DNA of 64,000 nt from Marinobacter salarius. Its GTDB lineage: Bacteria; Pseudomonadota; Gammaproteobacteria; Pseudomonadales; Oleiphilaceae. The notes under the pieces are model-generated. The model did no database searches and was not told the DNA's origin. It saw only the letters and a program-made list of their open reading frames with translations. Shown piece after piece: positions 1 through 10,640 of the stretch (the first letter of the stretch is position 1; each line of letters begins with the position of its first letter). Made by a program: the position numbers and the translations under genes. The stretch covers positions 992,001 through 1,056,000 of the forward strand of contig NZ_CP136693.1 in NCBI RefSeq assembly GCF_032922745.1, written 5' to 3'.

Positions 1-136
1 ACTCGCCGCTGTCGGTTTCCATGACAAAGGGCGGGACAGTGGTGATGCCGACTTTGATCGGCTCCGGTTGTCCCGCCGCCTGACTGGTAAACAGCAGCAG
101 GAGGGGCAGGGCAAGCCGTGAGATCCATCGTTTCAT
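1..136 (-). CDS. Periplasmic solute-binding-type protein, N-terminal part
   Basis: Only the first 45 or so codons lie in the window; the gene runs off the left edge. The ATG is at the high-coordinate end and opens a typical signal peptide (MKRW, then a Leu-rich core ending in SQAAG), followed by IKVGITTVPPFVM, which looks like the first strand of a bacterial extracellular solute-binding domain (SBP_bac_3 type). It is transcribed in the same direction as, and downstream of, the MltF-like gene. With so little visible it could be an amino-acid ABC binding protein, a ligand-gated channel or a sensor; I do not choose between them. Confidence 0.6.
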   Translation of the reverse strand, partial: MKRWISRLALPLLLLFTSQAAGQPEPIKVGITTVPPFVMETDSGE

Positions 137-160
137 GGGTAAGTCCGTGTTGTCAGGAAG

Positions 161-1537
161 TTAGTCAAACGCTGAGCTGATCACATCACGGTAGTTCCGG
201 ATGCGCTGTACATAGTGTACCGGTTCGTAGCCACGGGCGTAGCCGTAGCGGGTACTCGGGTAATAGCGCTTGTCAGCTTTCAGCGGCAGGACTTCTTTCA
301 TATCGTCCCAGGAGTCGGGGTTTTTGCCCAGTTCGCGCGCAAGCTGGCGGGCATCCAACAGGTGACCACGGCCAATGTTGTAACTGGCCAGGGCAAGGAA
401 GGTGCGGTCTGGCTCGGGAATGGTTTCGGGTAACCGGCGATGGCGATCCGCCAGGTAGCGGGCACCGCCATCAATGGCCGCCACGGGGTCCAGACGGTCC
501 ATTACGCCAAGGGATTCGGCGGTGTTCCGGGTCAGCATCATAATGCCGCGAACGCCGGTGGGTGATACGGCAGCCGGGTCCCAGTGGGACTCCTGATAGG
601 ACAGCGCCGCCAGCAAGTCAGCCGGCATGCCGGTTGTGGTTTCTGCTTCGGCGAAGCGGTCAATAAAGTCGGGAAGCCGCTCATCTATCCGGCGGTTGAG
701 GGCGCGCAGGTCGACGAAATCGAATTCGCCGATGTACGCGTAATAGCGGCTCTCGATATAGCCGATGGCTTCGTCACCGTCGGTGCTGTTCATCCATTCC
801 CGGGTGGTTCCCGCCAGATCGTCGGAACCGGCTGGCAGGTACCAGCCCAGGTTATTGCCCTGGGTGAGGTTCATGGCCACTTCCAGGTGGGGGAAGTGGC
901 GGCGCATGACCTGAACGATGTTGGAGTCAGCGACGGTGCAGTCGATGTCCTGCTCAGCGACTTCAGAAAGCAGAACTTCGGTCGTTCTGCCGTCATCTTC
1001 GGTGAACGTGATACCTTCGTGTTCGCTGGCGAGCTTGTTCAGCGTTTCTACGTAGCTGGAATCGGCGGTGACCGCAATGCTGACCTCAGGCATGCTTTCC
1101 GGTTTTCTGGGCATGGGTCGCATGTCGCGATGACACACCAGTTGCTCGGTGATTTCGGTGTGCGCGGGCCCGCGTGTGAACCGTTCTGTCCGTGATGGCA
1201 GGTGGGTCAGCCCGGCGGCCGCCAGATGCGTGTTGCCAGCCTCCAGCGCCTGCAAGACCTCGGCGGTTGAATCGTGCATGGTCCAGTTGACGGTCCAGCC
1301 TTTGCTCTCGGCGAAGCGTGACACCAGGCTGAACTCTGGGCCAATGGGGTTCTGGTGGCGGTCGAGATAGTAGGTGGTGGCGCCGTTGCGAGTTGCCACC
1401 TCCAGTACGCCGGTCTCTTGCGGCGGCGCGAGTTGTTCGGCCGGTTTATGGGTGGATTCGGTTTCAGATTCGCCCTGGCTACAACCAGCCATGATGGCAA
1501 TGAGCGGAAGCAGGGCTCCCTTCAGCGCATGAGTCAT
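161..1537 (-). CDS. mltF: Membrane-bound lytic murein transglycosylase F-like lipoprotein
   Basis: 458 residues. The N-terminus has a lipobox (MAGCS, Cys about residue 19), so the mature protein should be a lipoprotein facing the periplasm. Residues about 45-270 look like a family 3 solute-binding domain, and the C-terminal part is an SLT lysozyme-like domain with the catalytic Glu in SYQESHWDP followed by GVRGIMMLT. This order, SBP_bac_3 then SLT, is that of MltF, which cleaves the MurNAc-GlcNAc bond of peptidoglycan with 1,6-anhydro product. Length is close to the family norm (about 500). It is divergent from the DUF302 gene. Confidence 0.9.
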   Translation of the reverse strand: MTHALKGALLPLIAIMAGCSQGESETESTHKPAEQLAPPQETGVLEVATRNGATTYYLDRHQNPIGPEFSLVSRFAESKGWTVNWTMHDSTAEVLQALEAGNTHLAAAGLTHLPSRTERFTRGPAHTEITEQLVCHRDMRPMPRKPESMPEVSIAVTADSSYVETLNKLASEHEGITFTEDDGRTTEVLLSEVAEQDIDCTVADSNIVQVMRRHFPHLEVAMNLTQGNNLGWYLPAGSDDLAGTTREWMNSTDGDEAIGYIESRYYAYIGEFDFVDLRALNRRIDERLPDFIDRFAEAETTTGMPADLLAALSYQESHWDPAAVSPTGVRGIMMLTRNTAESLGVMDRLDPVAAIDGGARYLADRHRRLPETIPEPDRTFLALASYNIGRGHLLDARQLARELGKNPDSWDDMKEVLPLKADKRYYPSTRYGYARGYEPVHYVQRIRNYRDVISSAFD

Positions 1538-1683
1538 AAAGACCTCGTTTTTTGGATTTATAAAATTATAAGGGTTTCTACGTACTCTGTGTGGAAACGT
1601 ATCACTTTGATTTTGAGCGGCCTGTGCAGGCCGGAGTTAACTGGCCTATGCTGGAGTGGTTCGATATTCCAAGGAGATGCGTA

Positions 1684-2148
1684 ATGAAAGTCTGGACCAG
1701 AATCCCGATTCTTGCAGCCTTGCTGATTCTGCCACTGGCCGCGATCGGTGCCGATGGGGCTGATGGAATGGTAACGACGCAAAGTAATTACAGCGTTGCG
1801 ATGACGGCGGACAAGCTGGTCTCGACCCTTAAAAGCAAGGGTATGACGGTGATGAACCGCATTAACCACACGGAGGGGGCCAGCAAGGCGGGGCTGGAAC
1901 TACGCCCAACCGAGGTGGTGATTTTTGGCAACCCGAAGGTAGGAACGCCCCTGATGCAATGTGCCCAGAGTGTGGCGATTGATTTGCCGCAGAAAGCGCT
2001 GATCTGGGAAGACAGTGAGGGAACGGTCTGGTTAGGCTATAACGACCCGGAGTATCTGAAACAGCGTCATAGCATAGAAGGCTGTGATGAGGTGATCGAG
2101 AAAATAGACCGCGCGCTTGCGGGCTTTGCCAAAGCCGCTACCAACTGA
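1684..2148 (+). CDS. DUF302 family exported protein
   Basis: 154 residues. I chose the ATG at 1684 because AAGGAG lies about 9 nt upstream and the first residues (MKVWTRIPILAALL) form a signal peptide ending near IGADG; the open frame extends further upstream without support. The mature part (MVTTQSNYSVAMTADKL, then LRPTEVVIFGNPKVGTPLM and the late WLGYNDPEYL) has the pattern of DUF302 proteins, small periplasmic or cytosolic alpha/beta domains of unknown biochemical role. It stands alone between the divergent mltF and the convergent TlpA-like gene. Confidence 0.8.
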   Translation: MKVWTRIPILAALLILPLAAIGADGADGMVTTQSNYSVAMTADKLVSTLKSKGMTVMNRINHTEGASKAGLELRPTEVVIFGNPKVGTPLMQCAQSVAIDLPQKALIWEDSEGTVWLGYNDPEYLKQRHSIEGCDEVIEKIDRALAGFAKAATN

Positions 2149-2178
2149 GTCTCGCCGGGAGATTACCTCCTTTGACGT

Positions 2179-3003
2179 TTATGGCTTGAGATGGCTGGCG
2201 TCGAAGCGTTCAAGGCTGTGCATCAGGCTGGCTCTGGATAACTCTCCCATGTGGCTGTCCACAAGGTTCCCCTGGGCGTTGTAGAACAGGGTTGTTGGCA
2301 GGCCCTGGCTTCCGGTGGCGCGGCCAAAGCCCCCCTGGCGGTCGCTGAGCACCTGTTCCAGGTTGAGGTTTTGCTCGCTGAGAAACCGTTTGATGGTTTC
2401 GGGATGTTCGCCTTGGTTGGCAAACACGAAGCTGACTGCGGGATAGTCGCTCTGGGCTTTCTCAAGTACCGGCATTTCGCGAATACAGGGGGGGCACCAG
2501 GTAGCCCACAGGTTTACCACAGTGGGCTTGCCCTGGTTCAAGGATTTCAGACTAACCGGTTGCTCGTTCAGGTCGGTCAGGGCAACATCAGGAAAGCCTT
2601 GGATCTGGTTGTTGATTAGAGCGATGACACCGGTTGTAGAACCCCAAGTTATCAAGCCTGCGGCGACGGCGAATCCCAGTGGCCGACGGATTCTGGTGCT
2701 GCGCCAGAGCAGGTAGCCGGTGAACACCAGTGCTACAACTATGCCGAATACAAGGTCGAAGCCGCCATCACGAATGTCGATGATACCCAGCCAGTCGTCC
2801 TGATAGTGTTCAAAGTAGCGAACGACAAAGCCGATGCGGGCGCCCAACAGGGCTGCCAGGAAAATATCCGCCAGAGCACCGGATATCGGGAGGTTTTCTT
2901 TGCGGCCGGCCAATGACCCTACAAGCAGGGCAATGATAAAGGCCAGCATTAGCAACAGATGGCCTATGGAAAAGCCGAATGGACCCATGCCTACGCTGAG
3001 CAA
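2179..3003 (-). CDS. Membrane TlpA-type thiol-disulfide oxidoreductase with LGT-like N-terminus
   Basis: About 274 residues from a TTG start at 3003, which has GGGAGA a few nt upstream; an ATG five codons later (2988) and a longer TTG start at 3087 are alternatives. The N-terminal about 130 residues hold four hydrophobic segments with an ALLGARIGFVV stretch resembling part of prolipoprotein diacylglyceryl transferase (Lgt), shorter than true Lgt. The C-terminal half is a TlpA/ResA thioredoxin fold with the active site ATWCPPCIREMP and a cis-Pro region GLPTTLF. The thioredoxin domain should face the periplasm and reduce or oxidise exported thiols such as apocytochromes. The Lgt-like part probably serves as a membrane anchor (inference). 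Confidence 0.8.
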   Translation of the reverse strand: MLSVGMGPFGFSIGHLLLMLAFIIALLVGSLAGRKENLPISGALADIFLAALLGARIGFVVRYFEHYQDDWLGIIDIRDGGFDLVFGIVVALVFTGYLLWRSTRIRRPLGFAVAAGLITWGSTTGVIALINNQIQGFPDVALTDLNEQPVSLKSLNQGKPTVVNLWATWCPPCIREMPVLEKAQSDYPAVSFVFANQGEHPETIKRFLSEQNLNLEQVLSDRQGGFGRATGSQGLPTTLFYNAQGNLVDSHMGELSRASLMHSLERFDASHLKP

Positions 3004-3348
3004 AACGTCTCCCGTTGTTGAGTGGAGTTTGGTGATATTAGGCGCGTAGTGACCCGTGATAGGGGTGAGAGTTCCATCGTTTGTCAAAAGTTAGAGGGCA
3101 TCTTACGGAGAAGCCGCTATGGCTATTTCAAGAGTCCTCTGCTACCGTGCCTGCATCCTGCCTCTAGGGATTTCCGCAATTCAAGGCTTCAAGCCCGTGC
3201 GAACCATCCATACGACCTGTCAGAGGACGTCACCCCGTTAACGGTGTGTGGCCGTAGTCGTCTTTTATTCCATGAATCTTCATGGCATCTGCCCGCATTC
3301 GCCGAGATCGGTGTTCGTGGAGGCAGACTAATCAAGAGTTGATCCACT

Positions 3349-4674
<1,326 letters not shown>

Positions 4675-4691
4675 TCCTGCCTACTCCACAG

Positions 4692-4717
4692 AAAACGGGG
4701 CCCCAGGGCCCCGTTTT
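4692..4717. terminator. Bidirectional intrinsic terminator between rhlE and the HxlR gene
   Basis: A 12-bp perfect inverted repeat (AAAACGGGGCCC and its complement, separated by CA) has A and T tracts on its two sides, so it can stop transcription from both the rhlE side and the converging HxlR gene. Confidence 0.9.
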
Positions 4718-4727
4718 GGGTATTGGC

Positions 4728-5216
4728 TCAGGCTGACTTTTTGCCGTCCGGTGTCTTTTTCTCGAGGCCGGTGTCGGCGCCTTCCGGCACAAACACATCA
4801 CGTACGGTCAGCGGCTTGCCGTCGGCATCCTGAACTTCAACCGGTAAAATGGCACGCCCGGTTTCGCGGTCCCTCAGGTCCAGCGGTGTTTGATCTGGCG
4901 CCGGATTCCATTTGTCGCCCCACTGGCGAAGGGCGATCACAATCGGGAACAGATCCCGGCCTTTTTCGGTCAGCCGGTACTCGAATCGTGAGCCGTGTTC
5001 GCCCACATCCACCTTCTTCAATACCTCGTTGTCCACCAGCCTCGCTAACCGGTCGCAGAGAATGTTGCGGGCAATACCCAGCTCTTGCTGGAAGTCCACA
5101 AAGCGGCGGGTGCCATACATCGCGTGCAGCACTACAAGCAGAGACCACCAGTCACCCACCTCGTTAAGGGCGCGGGCGACGGAGCAATTGGAGTCATCAA
5201 AACGTTTTCTGGCCAT
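4728..5216 (-). CDS. HxlR family transcriptional regulator
   Basis: 162 residues. The start region MARKRFDDSNCSVARALNEV, then DWWSLLVV and FQQELGIARNILCDRLARL, gives the winged helix typical of HxlR proteins, including the early Cys (residue 11) that in several family members senses electrophiles or redox state. It is divergent from the Old Yellow Enzyme gene with about 90 nt between starts, and that space carries repeated sequence blocks that look like its binding site. The simplest reading is a local regulator of the OYE gene. Confidence 0.9.
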   Translation of the reverse strand: MARKRFDDSNCSVARALNEVGDWWSLLVVLHAMYGTRRFVDFQQELGIARNILCDRLARLVDNEVLKKVDVGEHGSRFEYRLTEKGRDLFPIVIALRQWGDKWNPAPDQTPLDLRDRETGRAILPVEVQDADGKPLTVRDVFVPEGADTGLEKKTPDGKKSA

Positions 5217-5249
5217 GTTTCGGAGTGTACCTAATAGGGTTGCATTTTA

Positions 5250-5298
5250 AAACCAGATTCAATATGGTTGCTTAAAGAAACCAGATTAGTAAGGTTGC
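5250..5298. promoter_or_regulatory. Repeated operator between the HxlR and OYE genes
   Basis: AAACCAGATT occurs at 5250 and again at 5278, each followed after a few bases by GGTTGC (5266 and 5293). A further GGTTGC is at 5238, near the HxlR start. The 28-bp period places the copies on nearly the same face of the helix, and AACC/GGTT parts are complementary, so each unit is also a loose inverted repeat. Location between a divergent HxlR regulator and an oxidoreductase supports an operator. The site is an inference from repetition and place. Confidence 0.65.
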
Positions 5299-5306
5299 GA
5301 TCTACC

Positions 5307-6419
5307 ATGAGCATGAATCTTGGCCCTTTGTTTGAACCCTTTGAACTCCACAACCTGACCCTGCGCAATCGCGTGGCGATGGCTCCGATGACCCGCAATT
5401 TCTCGCCGGGCAACGCCCCGAGCCAGGATGTGGTGGACTATTATCGCCGCCGCGCTGAAGGCGGTGTTGGTTTGCTGATTACCGAAGGCACTACAGTGAA
5501 TCATCCTGGCGCCAACGGTTATCCGAATGTGCCGTTCTTTCATGGCGACACAGCTCTCGCCGGCTGGAAGGATGTGGTTGATGCGGTCCACGAGGCTGGC
5601 GGGGCCATTTTCCCGCAGTTGTGGCACGTGGGTGCCGTACGCAAGGAAGGCACCGAGCCGGACCCATCCGTACCCGGTTACAGCCCGTCCGGTCTGTTTT
5701 CACCGGGCAAACCCAACGGCAAGGCGATGAGCAAGGACGACATTGACGACGTCATCACGGCGTTTGCCGACGGTGCTCAGGATGCCAAAGCGTTGGGCTT
5801 TGACGGTGTGGAGATTCACGGCGCCCACGGTTATTTGCTGGATCAGTTCCTGTGGGAAGGCACCAACCAGCGTGATGACGAATACGGCGGCAGTATGGAG
5901 AACCGTCTGCGCTTCGTGGTTGAGATCGTTGAAGCTGTCCGCCATCGGGTAGGCCCGGACTTCCCCATCATGCTGCGTTTTTCCCAGTGGAAACAGCAGG
6001 ATTATGAGGCGAAGCTGGTGAACACACCCGAGGAACTGGAGCAGTTTCTGAAACCGTTGGTGGATGCCGGTGTGGATATCTTTCACGCCTCCACGCGTCG
6101 CTTCTGGGAGCCCGAATTCGAAGGCTCTGACCTGAACCTGGCAGGGTGGACCCAGAAACTGTCTGGCAAGCCGACCATGTCCGTTGGCAGTGTGGGCCTG
6201 ACGGAGGACTTCATCAGCGGTACTTTCGCCAGTAAGAAGGAAGCGGTGGAGCAATCTGGTATCGACGAGCTGGTTGAGCGCATGAACAACAGCGAGTTCG
6301 AATTGATCGCCGTTGGCCGTGCATTGCTGCAGGACCCGGAGTGGCTGGTGAAAGTGAAGGATGGCCGCATTGGCGAGGTGGAGCCCTTCGCGAAGAAGTC
6401 GCTGGCAAAGCTCTACTGA
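5307..6419 (+). CDS. NADH:flavin oxidoreductase, Old Yellow Enzyme family
   Basis: 370 residues from the ATG at 5307 (MSMNLGPLF); the open frame reaches back to 5268 into the operator and is not preferred. LFEPFELHNLTLRNRVAMAP is the standard FMN-domain opening, and GVEIHGAHGYLLDQFL carries the active-site His region (HGAHGYL) that binds the substrate. NRxDxYGGS is present as NQRDDEYGGSMENR. The enzyme should be an FMN-dependent ene-reductase for enones or other electrophiles using NAD(P)H. Next to an HxlR regulator it fits an electrophile or quinone response. A terminator and two group II introns follow it. Confidence 0.93.
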   Translation: MSMNLGPLFEPFELHNLTLRNRVAMAPMTRNFSPGNAPSQDVVDYYRRRAEGGVGLLITEGTTVNHPGANGYPNVPFFHGDTALAGWKDVVDAVHEAGGAIFPQLWHVGAVRKEGTEPDPSVPGYSPSGLFSPGKPNGKAMSKDDIDDVITAFADGAQDAKALGFDGVEIHGAHGYLLDQFLWEGTNQRDDEYGGSMENRLRFVVEIVEAVRHRVGPDFPIMLRFSQWKQQDYEAKLVNTPEELEQFLKPLVDAGVDIFHASTRRFWEPEFEGSDLNLAGWTQKLSGKPTMSVGSVGLTEDFISGTFASKKEAVEQSGIDELVERMNNSEFELIAVGRALLQDPEWLVKVKDGRIGEVEPFAKKSLAKLY

Positions 6420-6441
6420 TCAGACAAGGCGTTGACGATAG

Positions 6442-6468
6442 GCCCCGGCGAGACACCGGGGCTTTTTT
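6442..6468 (+). terminator. Intrinsic terminator of the OYE gene, likely intron target
   Basis: GCCCCGG and CCGGGGC form a 7-bp GC stem around a 7-nt loop, followed by six T residues. The first group II intron begins two bases after the last T. Confidence 0.92.
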
Positions 6469-6469
6469 G

Positions 6470-8304
6470 GTGCGCCCGGCACGGGCGCACTCCTGGAGGT
6501 GGAAGTCCTCCCGTGAGCTGGCCACAGCGAACGAAGTGAAGCGCAACTGCGGAAGGGTGACCGACCGTGGAGAGGAAGCGTGGAGCGTAAACCGTGAGCC
6601 GATGAACAAGAATCGGATATGAGGCATTGCCGAGCAGGGTGAGCGGGCCAAAAGCCGCGAAGCTCTTGTGGCCAAGGCGAGGTGGTGTAAATCCGGCGGT
6701 TGTGCGGTGAAGGAGTGTGTTCTTACCCGGGGAGATCTCGCCTCATGCCTGAAAGGGCGACGTGGTAACACGGAGCGAGAAGTCAGCAGAGGCCATAGTA
6801 GCCGCTTATTCAGGGTGAAGGGCTGAACGAGAAGGAGCGTCAAACGCCTTGTCGATGAGTACTGTACAGCATCAGATGTCCGCGTCAGCGGAGCGGGTTG
6901 CAGGACGGGAAGGTGAAGCCTTGCCGGACGTGACCCGCGATGAAACAGGACTCCCGCGACAAGAATCGGAAGGCGCAGGGCGACACCTGCTGGAGCAGGC
7001 GTTCGCACGAGAGAACATGCAGCGGGCATGGAAGCGCGTGAAGGCCAACAAGGGATCTGCGGGTGTTGATGGACTGGACATTGCCCAGACCGCCGAACAC
7101 CTGAGATGGACGTGGCCGGCGCTCCGGCAGCAACTGCTGGAGGGCTCCTATCGGCCACAGCCTGTCCGTCGGGTAGGCATCCCGAAGCCGGACGGCAGTG
7201 AACGGGAACTGGGTATCCCTACCGTCACCGACCGTCTGATTCAACAGGCACTGTTGCAAGCGCTGCAACCTCTGATTGATCCCACCTTCAGCGAACACAG
7301 CCATGGCTTCCGTCCGGGTCGTCGGGCCCAGGATGCGGTTCTGGCTGCGCAACGCTACGCCCAGCAGGGCTGCCACATCGTTGTGGACGTTGACCTGTCG
7401 AAGTTCTTCGACCGGGTTAATCACGACATCCTGATCGACCGCCTGAGGAAGCGCGTGAACGACCCCGGAGTCATCCGGCTGGTTCGTGCGTATCTGAATG
7501 CGGGCATCATGGACGGTGGCGTAGTTATAGAACGATACGAGGGCACGCCGCAAGGCGGGCCACTGTCGCCACTGCTGGCGAATGTTCTGCTGGATGAGGT
7601 GGATCGGGAACTGGAACGCCGGGGGCACTGCTTCGCTCGTTATGCCGACGACTGCAACGTCTACGTTCGCAGTCATAAAGCGGGAGAGCGGGTGATGCGG
7701 TTGCTACACCGTTGTTACGACAAATTGCACTTGGTGATCAACGCATCCAAAAGTGCAGTCACCAGCGTGTTCGGCCGTAAGTTCCTCGGTTATGCCCTAT
7801 GGCAGACAAAGGATGGAGACGTCCGGCGCGCCGTATCAACAAAAGCGTTACAGGCGTTCAAGCTGAGGATCAGGCAACTGACCCGAGGGTCAGGTGGTCG
7901 CAGCATCTCACAAGTGGTGGAAAAGCTCCGCAGCTACCTGCTCGGATGGAAAGGGTACTTCAGACTGGCGCAAACGCCTCGCATCTGGCGATCGCTGGAT
8001 GAGTGGATACGTCGTCGCCTGAGAGCCCTGCATCTTAAACAGTGGCGGCGGGGCAAGACCATCTACCGGGAGCTGTTGCGCTTGGGCGCAAGTCCCTGGG
8101 TGGCGGAATCCGTGGCGGCTCTGAGCCACCGCTGGTGGCATAACAGTCGCTCCGCCATTCACAATGTGCTGACGACTGCCTACTTCGACCGGTTGGGTGT
8201 GCCGCGCCTCTCGTGATACCTCAACTTCTCGAACCGCCCGGTGCGGACCCGCTTGCCGGGTGGTGTGGGAGGGGCGGAACCTGCTGGTTCCCCCCTATCC
8301 CGAT
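6470..8304 (+). mobile_element. Group II intron with reverse transcriptase, class C-like
   Basis: The element opens with the group II 5' consensus GTGCG (6470) and closes with a domain V hairpin (about 8231-8265, GAACCGCCCGG...CCGGGTGGTG), a domain VI hairpin (about 8269-8295) and an end ...CTATCCCGAT with the bulged A near the 3' end. The reverse transcriptase ORF lies in domain IV. Insertion directly behind an intrinsic terminator is the known habit of bacterial class C (IIC) introns, and the encoded protein lacks an HNH endonuclease domain, as class C proteins do. The exact 3' boundary may be off by one or two bases. Only two bases (TG) separate it from the next intron. Confidence 0.88.
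6855..8216 (+). CDS. ltrA: Group II intron reverse transcriptase/maturase
   Basis: 453 residues from the ATG at 6855; a TTG two codons earlier is possible. RT blocks are visible: AWKRVKANKGSAGVDGL, IPKPDGSERELGIPTVTDR, HGFRPGRRAQDAV, VVDVDLSKFFDRVNHD, GTPQGGPLSPLLAN and the catalytic ARYADDCNVYV (about residue 263). The C-terminal part (RSYLLGWKGYFRL to RRGKTIYREL) is the maturase X domain. There is no HNH endonuclease. The protein splices and retrotransposes its own intron RNA. It appears intact. Confidence 0.95.
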   Translation: MSTVQHQMSASAERVAGREGEALPDVTRDETGLPRQESEGAGRHLLEQAFARENMQRAWKRVKANKGSAGVDGLDIAQTAEHLRWTWPALRQQLLEGSYRPQPVRRVGIPKPDGSERELGIPTVTDRLIQQALLQALQPLIDPTFSEHSHGFRPGRRAQDAVLAAQRYAQQGCHIVVDVDLSKFFDRVNHDILIDRLRKRVNDPGVIRLVRAYLNAGIMDGGVVIERYEGTPQGGPLSPLLANVLLDEVDRELERRGHCFARYADDCNVYVRSHKAGERVMRLLHRCYDKLHLVINASKSAVTSVFGRKFLGYALWQTKDGDVRRAVSTKALQAFKLRIRQLTRGSGGRSISQVVEKLRSYLLGWKGYFRLAQTPRIWRSLDEWIRRRLRALHLKQWRRGKTIYRELLRLGASPWVAESVAALSHRWWHNSRSAIHNVLTTAYFDRLGVPRLS

Positions 8305-8306
8305 TG

Positions 8307-8970
<664 letters not shown>

Positions 8971-9047
8971 TCTGTCCGGGCTGTAATTTAACCTGTTGCC
9001 GAAACCCGTATGATTAATGCTCTTGTTTTCAACTAAAGGGATACACC

Positions 9048-9359
9048 ATGAAGTCTGTAACTTCTCTTTCAGCCATTGTCCTGCTTGCGTTGACTCTGGT
9101 TGTGGCCGGCTGCGCCACGGTCGGCCAGGACTTTGCCACCCATAACGTTGACCAGATCGAGATCGGCGATACCACCCGCGCCGATATCCAGGAGATGTTT
9201 GGTGAGCCCTGGCGCACCGGTATCGAGGATGGCAAGCGCACCTGGACCTACGGCAAGTATCGTTGGTCTGCTTTCGGGGAAGCCGAAACAACGGACTTGG
9301 TGGTGCGATTCAATGAAGACGGCACGGTGTCTTCCTACGTCTACAACACCACCGAGTAA
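9048..9359 (+). CDS. Small lipoprotein with BamE/SmpA-like domain
   Basis: 103 residues. A signal peptide with lipobox VVAGCATV (Cys about residue 22) is followed by a short domain, DQIEIGDTTRADIQEMFGEP then TWTYGKYRW and a final VVRFNEDGTVSSYVY, the alternating pattern of the SmpA/OmlA (BamE-like) fold. Such proteins sit at the outer membrane and often help barrel assembly. The true bamE gene is usually elsewhere, so I give no symbol. It is the first gene behind the introns; the next gene starts 25 nt later in the same direction. Confidence 0.8.
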   Translation: MKSVTSLSAIVLLALTLVVAGCATVGQDFATHNVDQIEIGDTTRADIQEMFGEPWRTGIEDGKRTWTYGKYRWSAFGEAETTDLVVRFNEDGTVSSYVYNTTE

Positions 9360-9384
9360 CGACGAGGTTTCCGGAGGCTGGTGA

Positions 9385-9978
9385 ATGGATGACCAGGGTG
9401 ATCCGGCGGATATCGAGCAGCTACTGGACCGGATAGAAGCCAGGGCCGCCGGTCGTTCTCACGTATCCATCGGTGAAATGATGGATGCGGTGGGGCACCG
9501 AACCTTTGGGCCGCTGGTACTTCTGGTTGGCCTCATCCTGGTGACGCCTCTCAGTGGTGTGCCTGGAATACCAACCCTGATGGGCCTGCTTACGCTGCTG
9601 ACGTTGGGGCAGGTTTTGTTGGGGCGAACCCATTTCTGGCTACCCAGCCTGTTGCTTCAGCGTCAGGTTCCGCGCCAGAAGCTTGTGCAGGGACTGCATA
9701 TACTTCTCCCTGCCGCACGGCGGATTGATCGCCTGATACGCCCGAGATTCACGTTCCTCGTCAAGGGTCCTGGCCTCTACGCCATGGCGCTTGCGTGCAT
9801 GGTGATTGCGATCGTGATGCCGGCGACGGAGCTCGTGCCATTCAGTGCCAGTATTGCTGGCGTGGCGCTGATGACATTCGGCCTTGCGATGATCTCGAAA
9901 GATGGTCTCCTTGCCGTGCTTGCCTGGGGTGTTTCGCTGGCGGGGCCGGTGATGTTGGTGCGAACCATCGGCAGCTGA
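9385..9978 (+). CDS. ExoD-like membrane protein
   Basis: 197 residues. The N-terminus (IEQLLDRIEARAAG) and SIGEMMDAVGHRTFGPLVLL, followed by TPLSGVPGIPTLMGLL, match the ExoD family, named for a Sinorhizobium exopolysaccharide gene. After a cytosolic lead there are about four membrane segments. The biochemical role is unknown. A 25-nt gap behind the lipoprotein gene suggests they are cotranscribed. Confidence 0.85.
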   Translation: MDDQGDPADIEQLLDRIEARAAGRSHVSIGEMMDAVGHRTFGPLVLLVGLILVTPLSGVPGIPTLMGLLTLLTLGQVLLGRTHFWLPSLLLQRQVPRQKLVQGLHILLPAARRIDRLIRPRFTFLVKGPGLYAMALACMVIAIVMPATELVPFSASIAGVALMTFGLAMISKDGLLAVLAWGVSLAGPVMLVRTIGS

Positions 9979-10066
9979 ATAAGGCCAGATTACGTAAAGT
10001 CGGGGGTTATGAACTAAATTGTCAGTAGAAGAACGCCTCATTCACAGGCGAAAGAGGAGAAACACC

Positions 10067-10609
10067 ATGATACGTTTATTCTATCTGGTATCTTCGATTG
10101 ACAGTGCAAAAGAAATCTCCGACGACCTTCACGAGCACGACGTCACTGACTGGCGCTTCCACATTGTCAGCAAGGACGAGGCCGGCCTCTACACTCACCA
10201 GTTACACACCGCGTCCATCCTGGACCGAACGGATCTGCCCAGGTACGTGGAGCGCGGCGCCATAGCCGGCTTTGTGCTGGCGCTGGCCTTCCTTGTACCG
10301 TTGGCCTTGCTGGAAGTTCTGAACATGCCGGCGGCCGCCTGGATCGCCCTGTTTATCTTTGTGGTGGTAGCGGGCGCCTGGGTTGGTGGCTTTGGTGGTA
10401 TCCAGAGCGAAAACTACCGTATCGAGCCGTTCCACCATGATATTGAGGCAGGGAAGTACCTGATCATGGTGGACGCCCCGAAGGACCACATTCCCAAGGT
10501 CAAGGAACTGATGGCGAAGAACCACCCCGAGGCCAAGTTGCAGGGCAAGGATTCCAGCATTAACAATCCGTTTGCCGGCCGGCGTCGGCATAAGATCAAA
10601 CAGGCCTGA
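10067..10609 (+). CDS. Membrane protein of unknown function
   Basis: 180 residues from the ATG at 10067, which has GAGGAGA about 8 nt upstream; the open frame to 10019 has no such site. The N-terminal about 65 residues are soluble (MIRLFYLVSSIDSAKEISDD), then two strong membrane segments (about residues 66-115), then a soluble tail with DIEAGKYLIMVDAPKDHI and a basic end. The layout, a small alpha/beta domain, a GxxxGxxxG-rich membrane hairpin and a second domain, resembles DUF1269/magnesium-transporter-like small membrane proteins, but I cannot assign it. Confidence 0.75.
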   Translation: MIRLFYLVSSIDSAKEISDDLHEHDVTDWRFHIVSKDEAGLYTHQLHTASILDRTDLPRYVERGAIAGFVLALAFLVPLALLEVLNMPAAAWIALFIFVVVAGAWVGGFGGIQSENYRIEPFHHDIEAGKYLIMVDAPKDHIPKVKELMAKNHPEAKLQGKDSSINNPFAGRRRHKIKQA

Positions 10610-10640
10610 TGCGAGGCACTGTTCAAAACGGAATGGTTTC

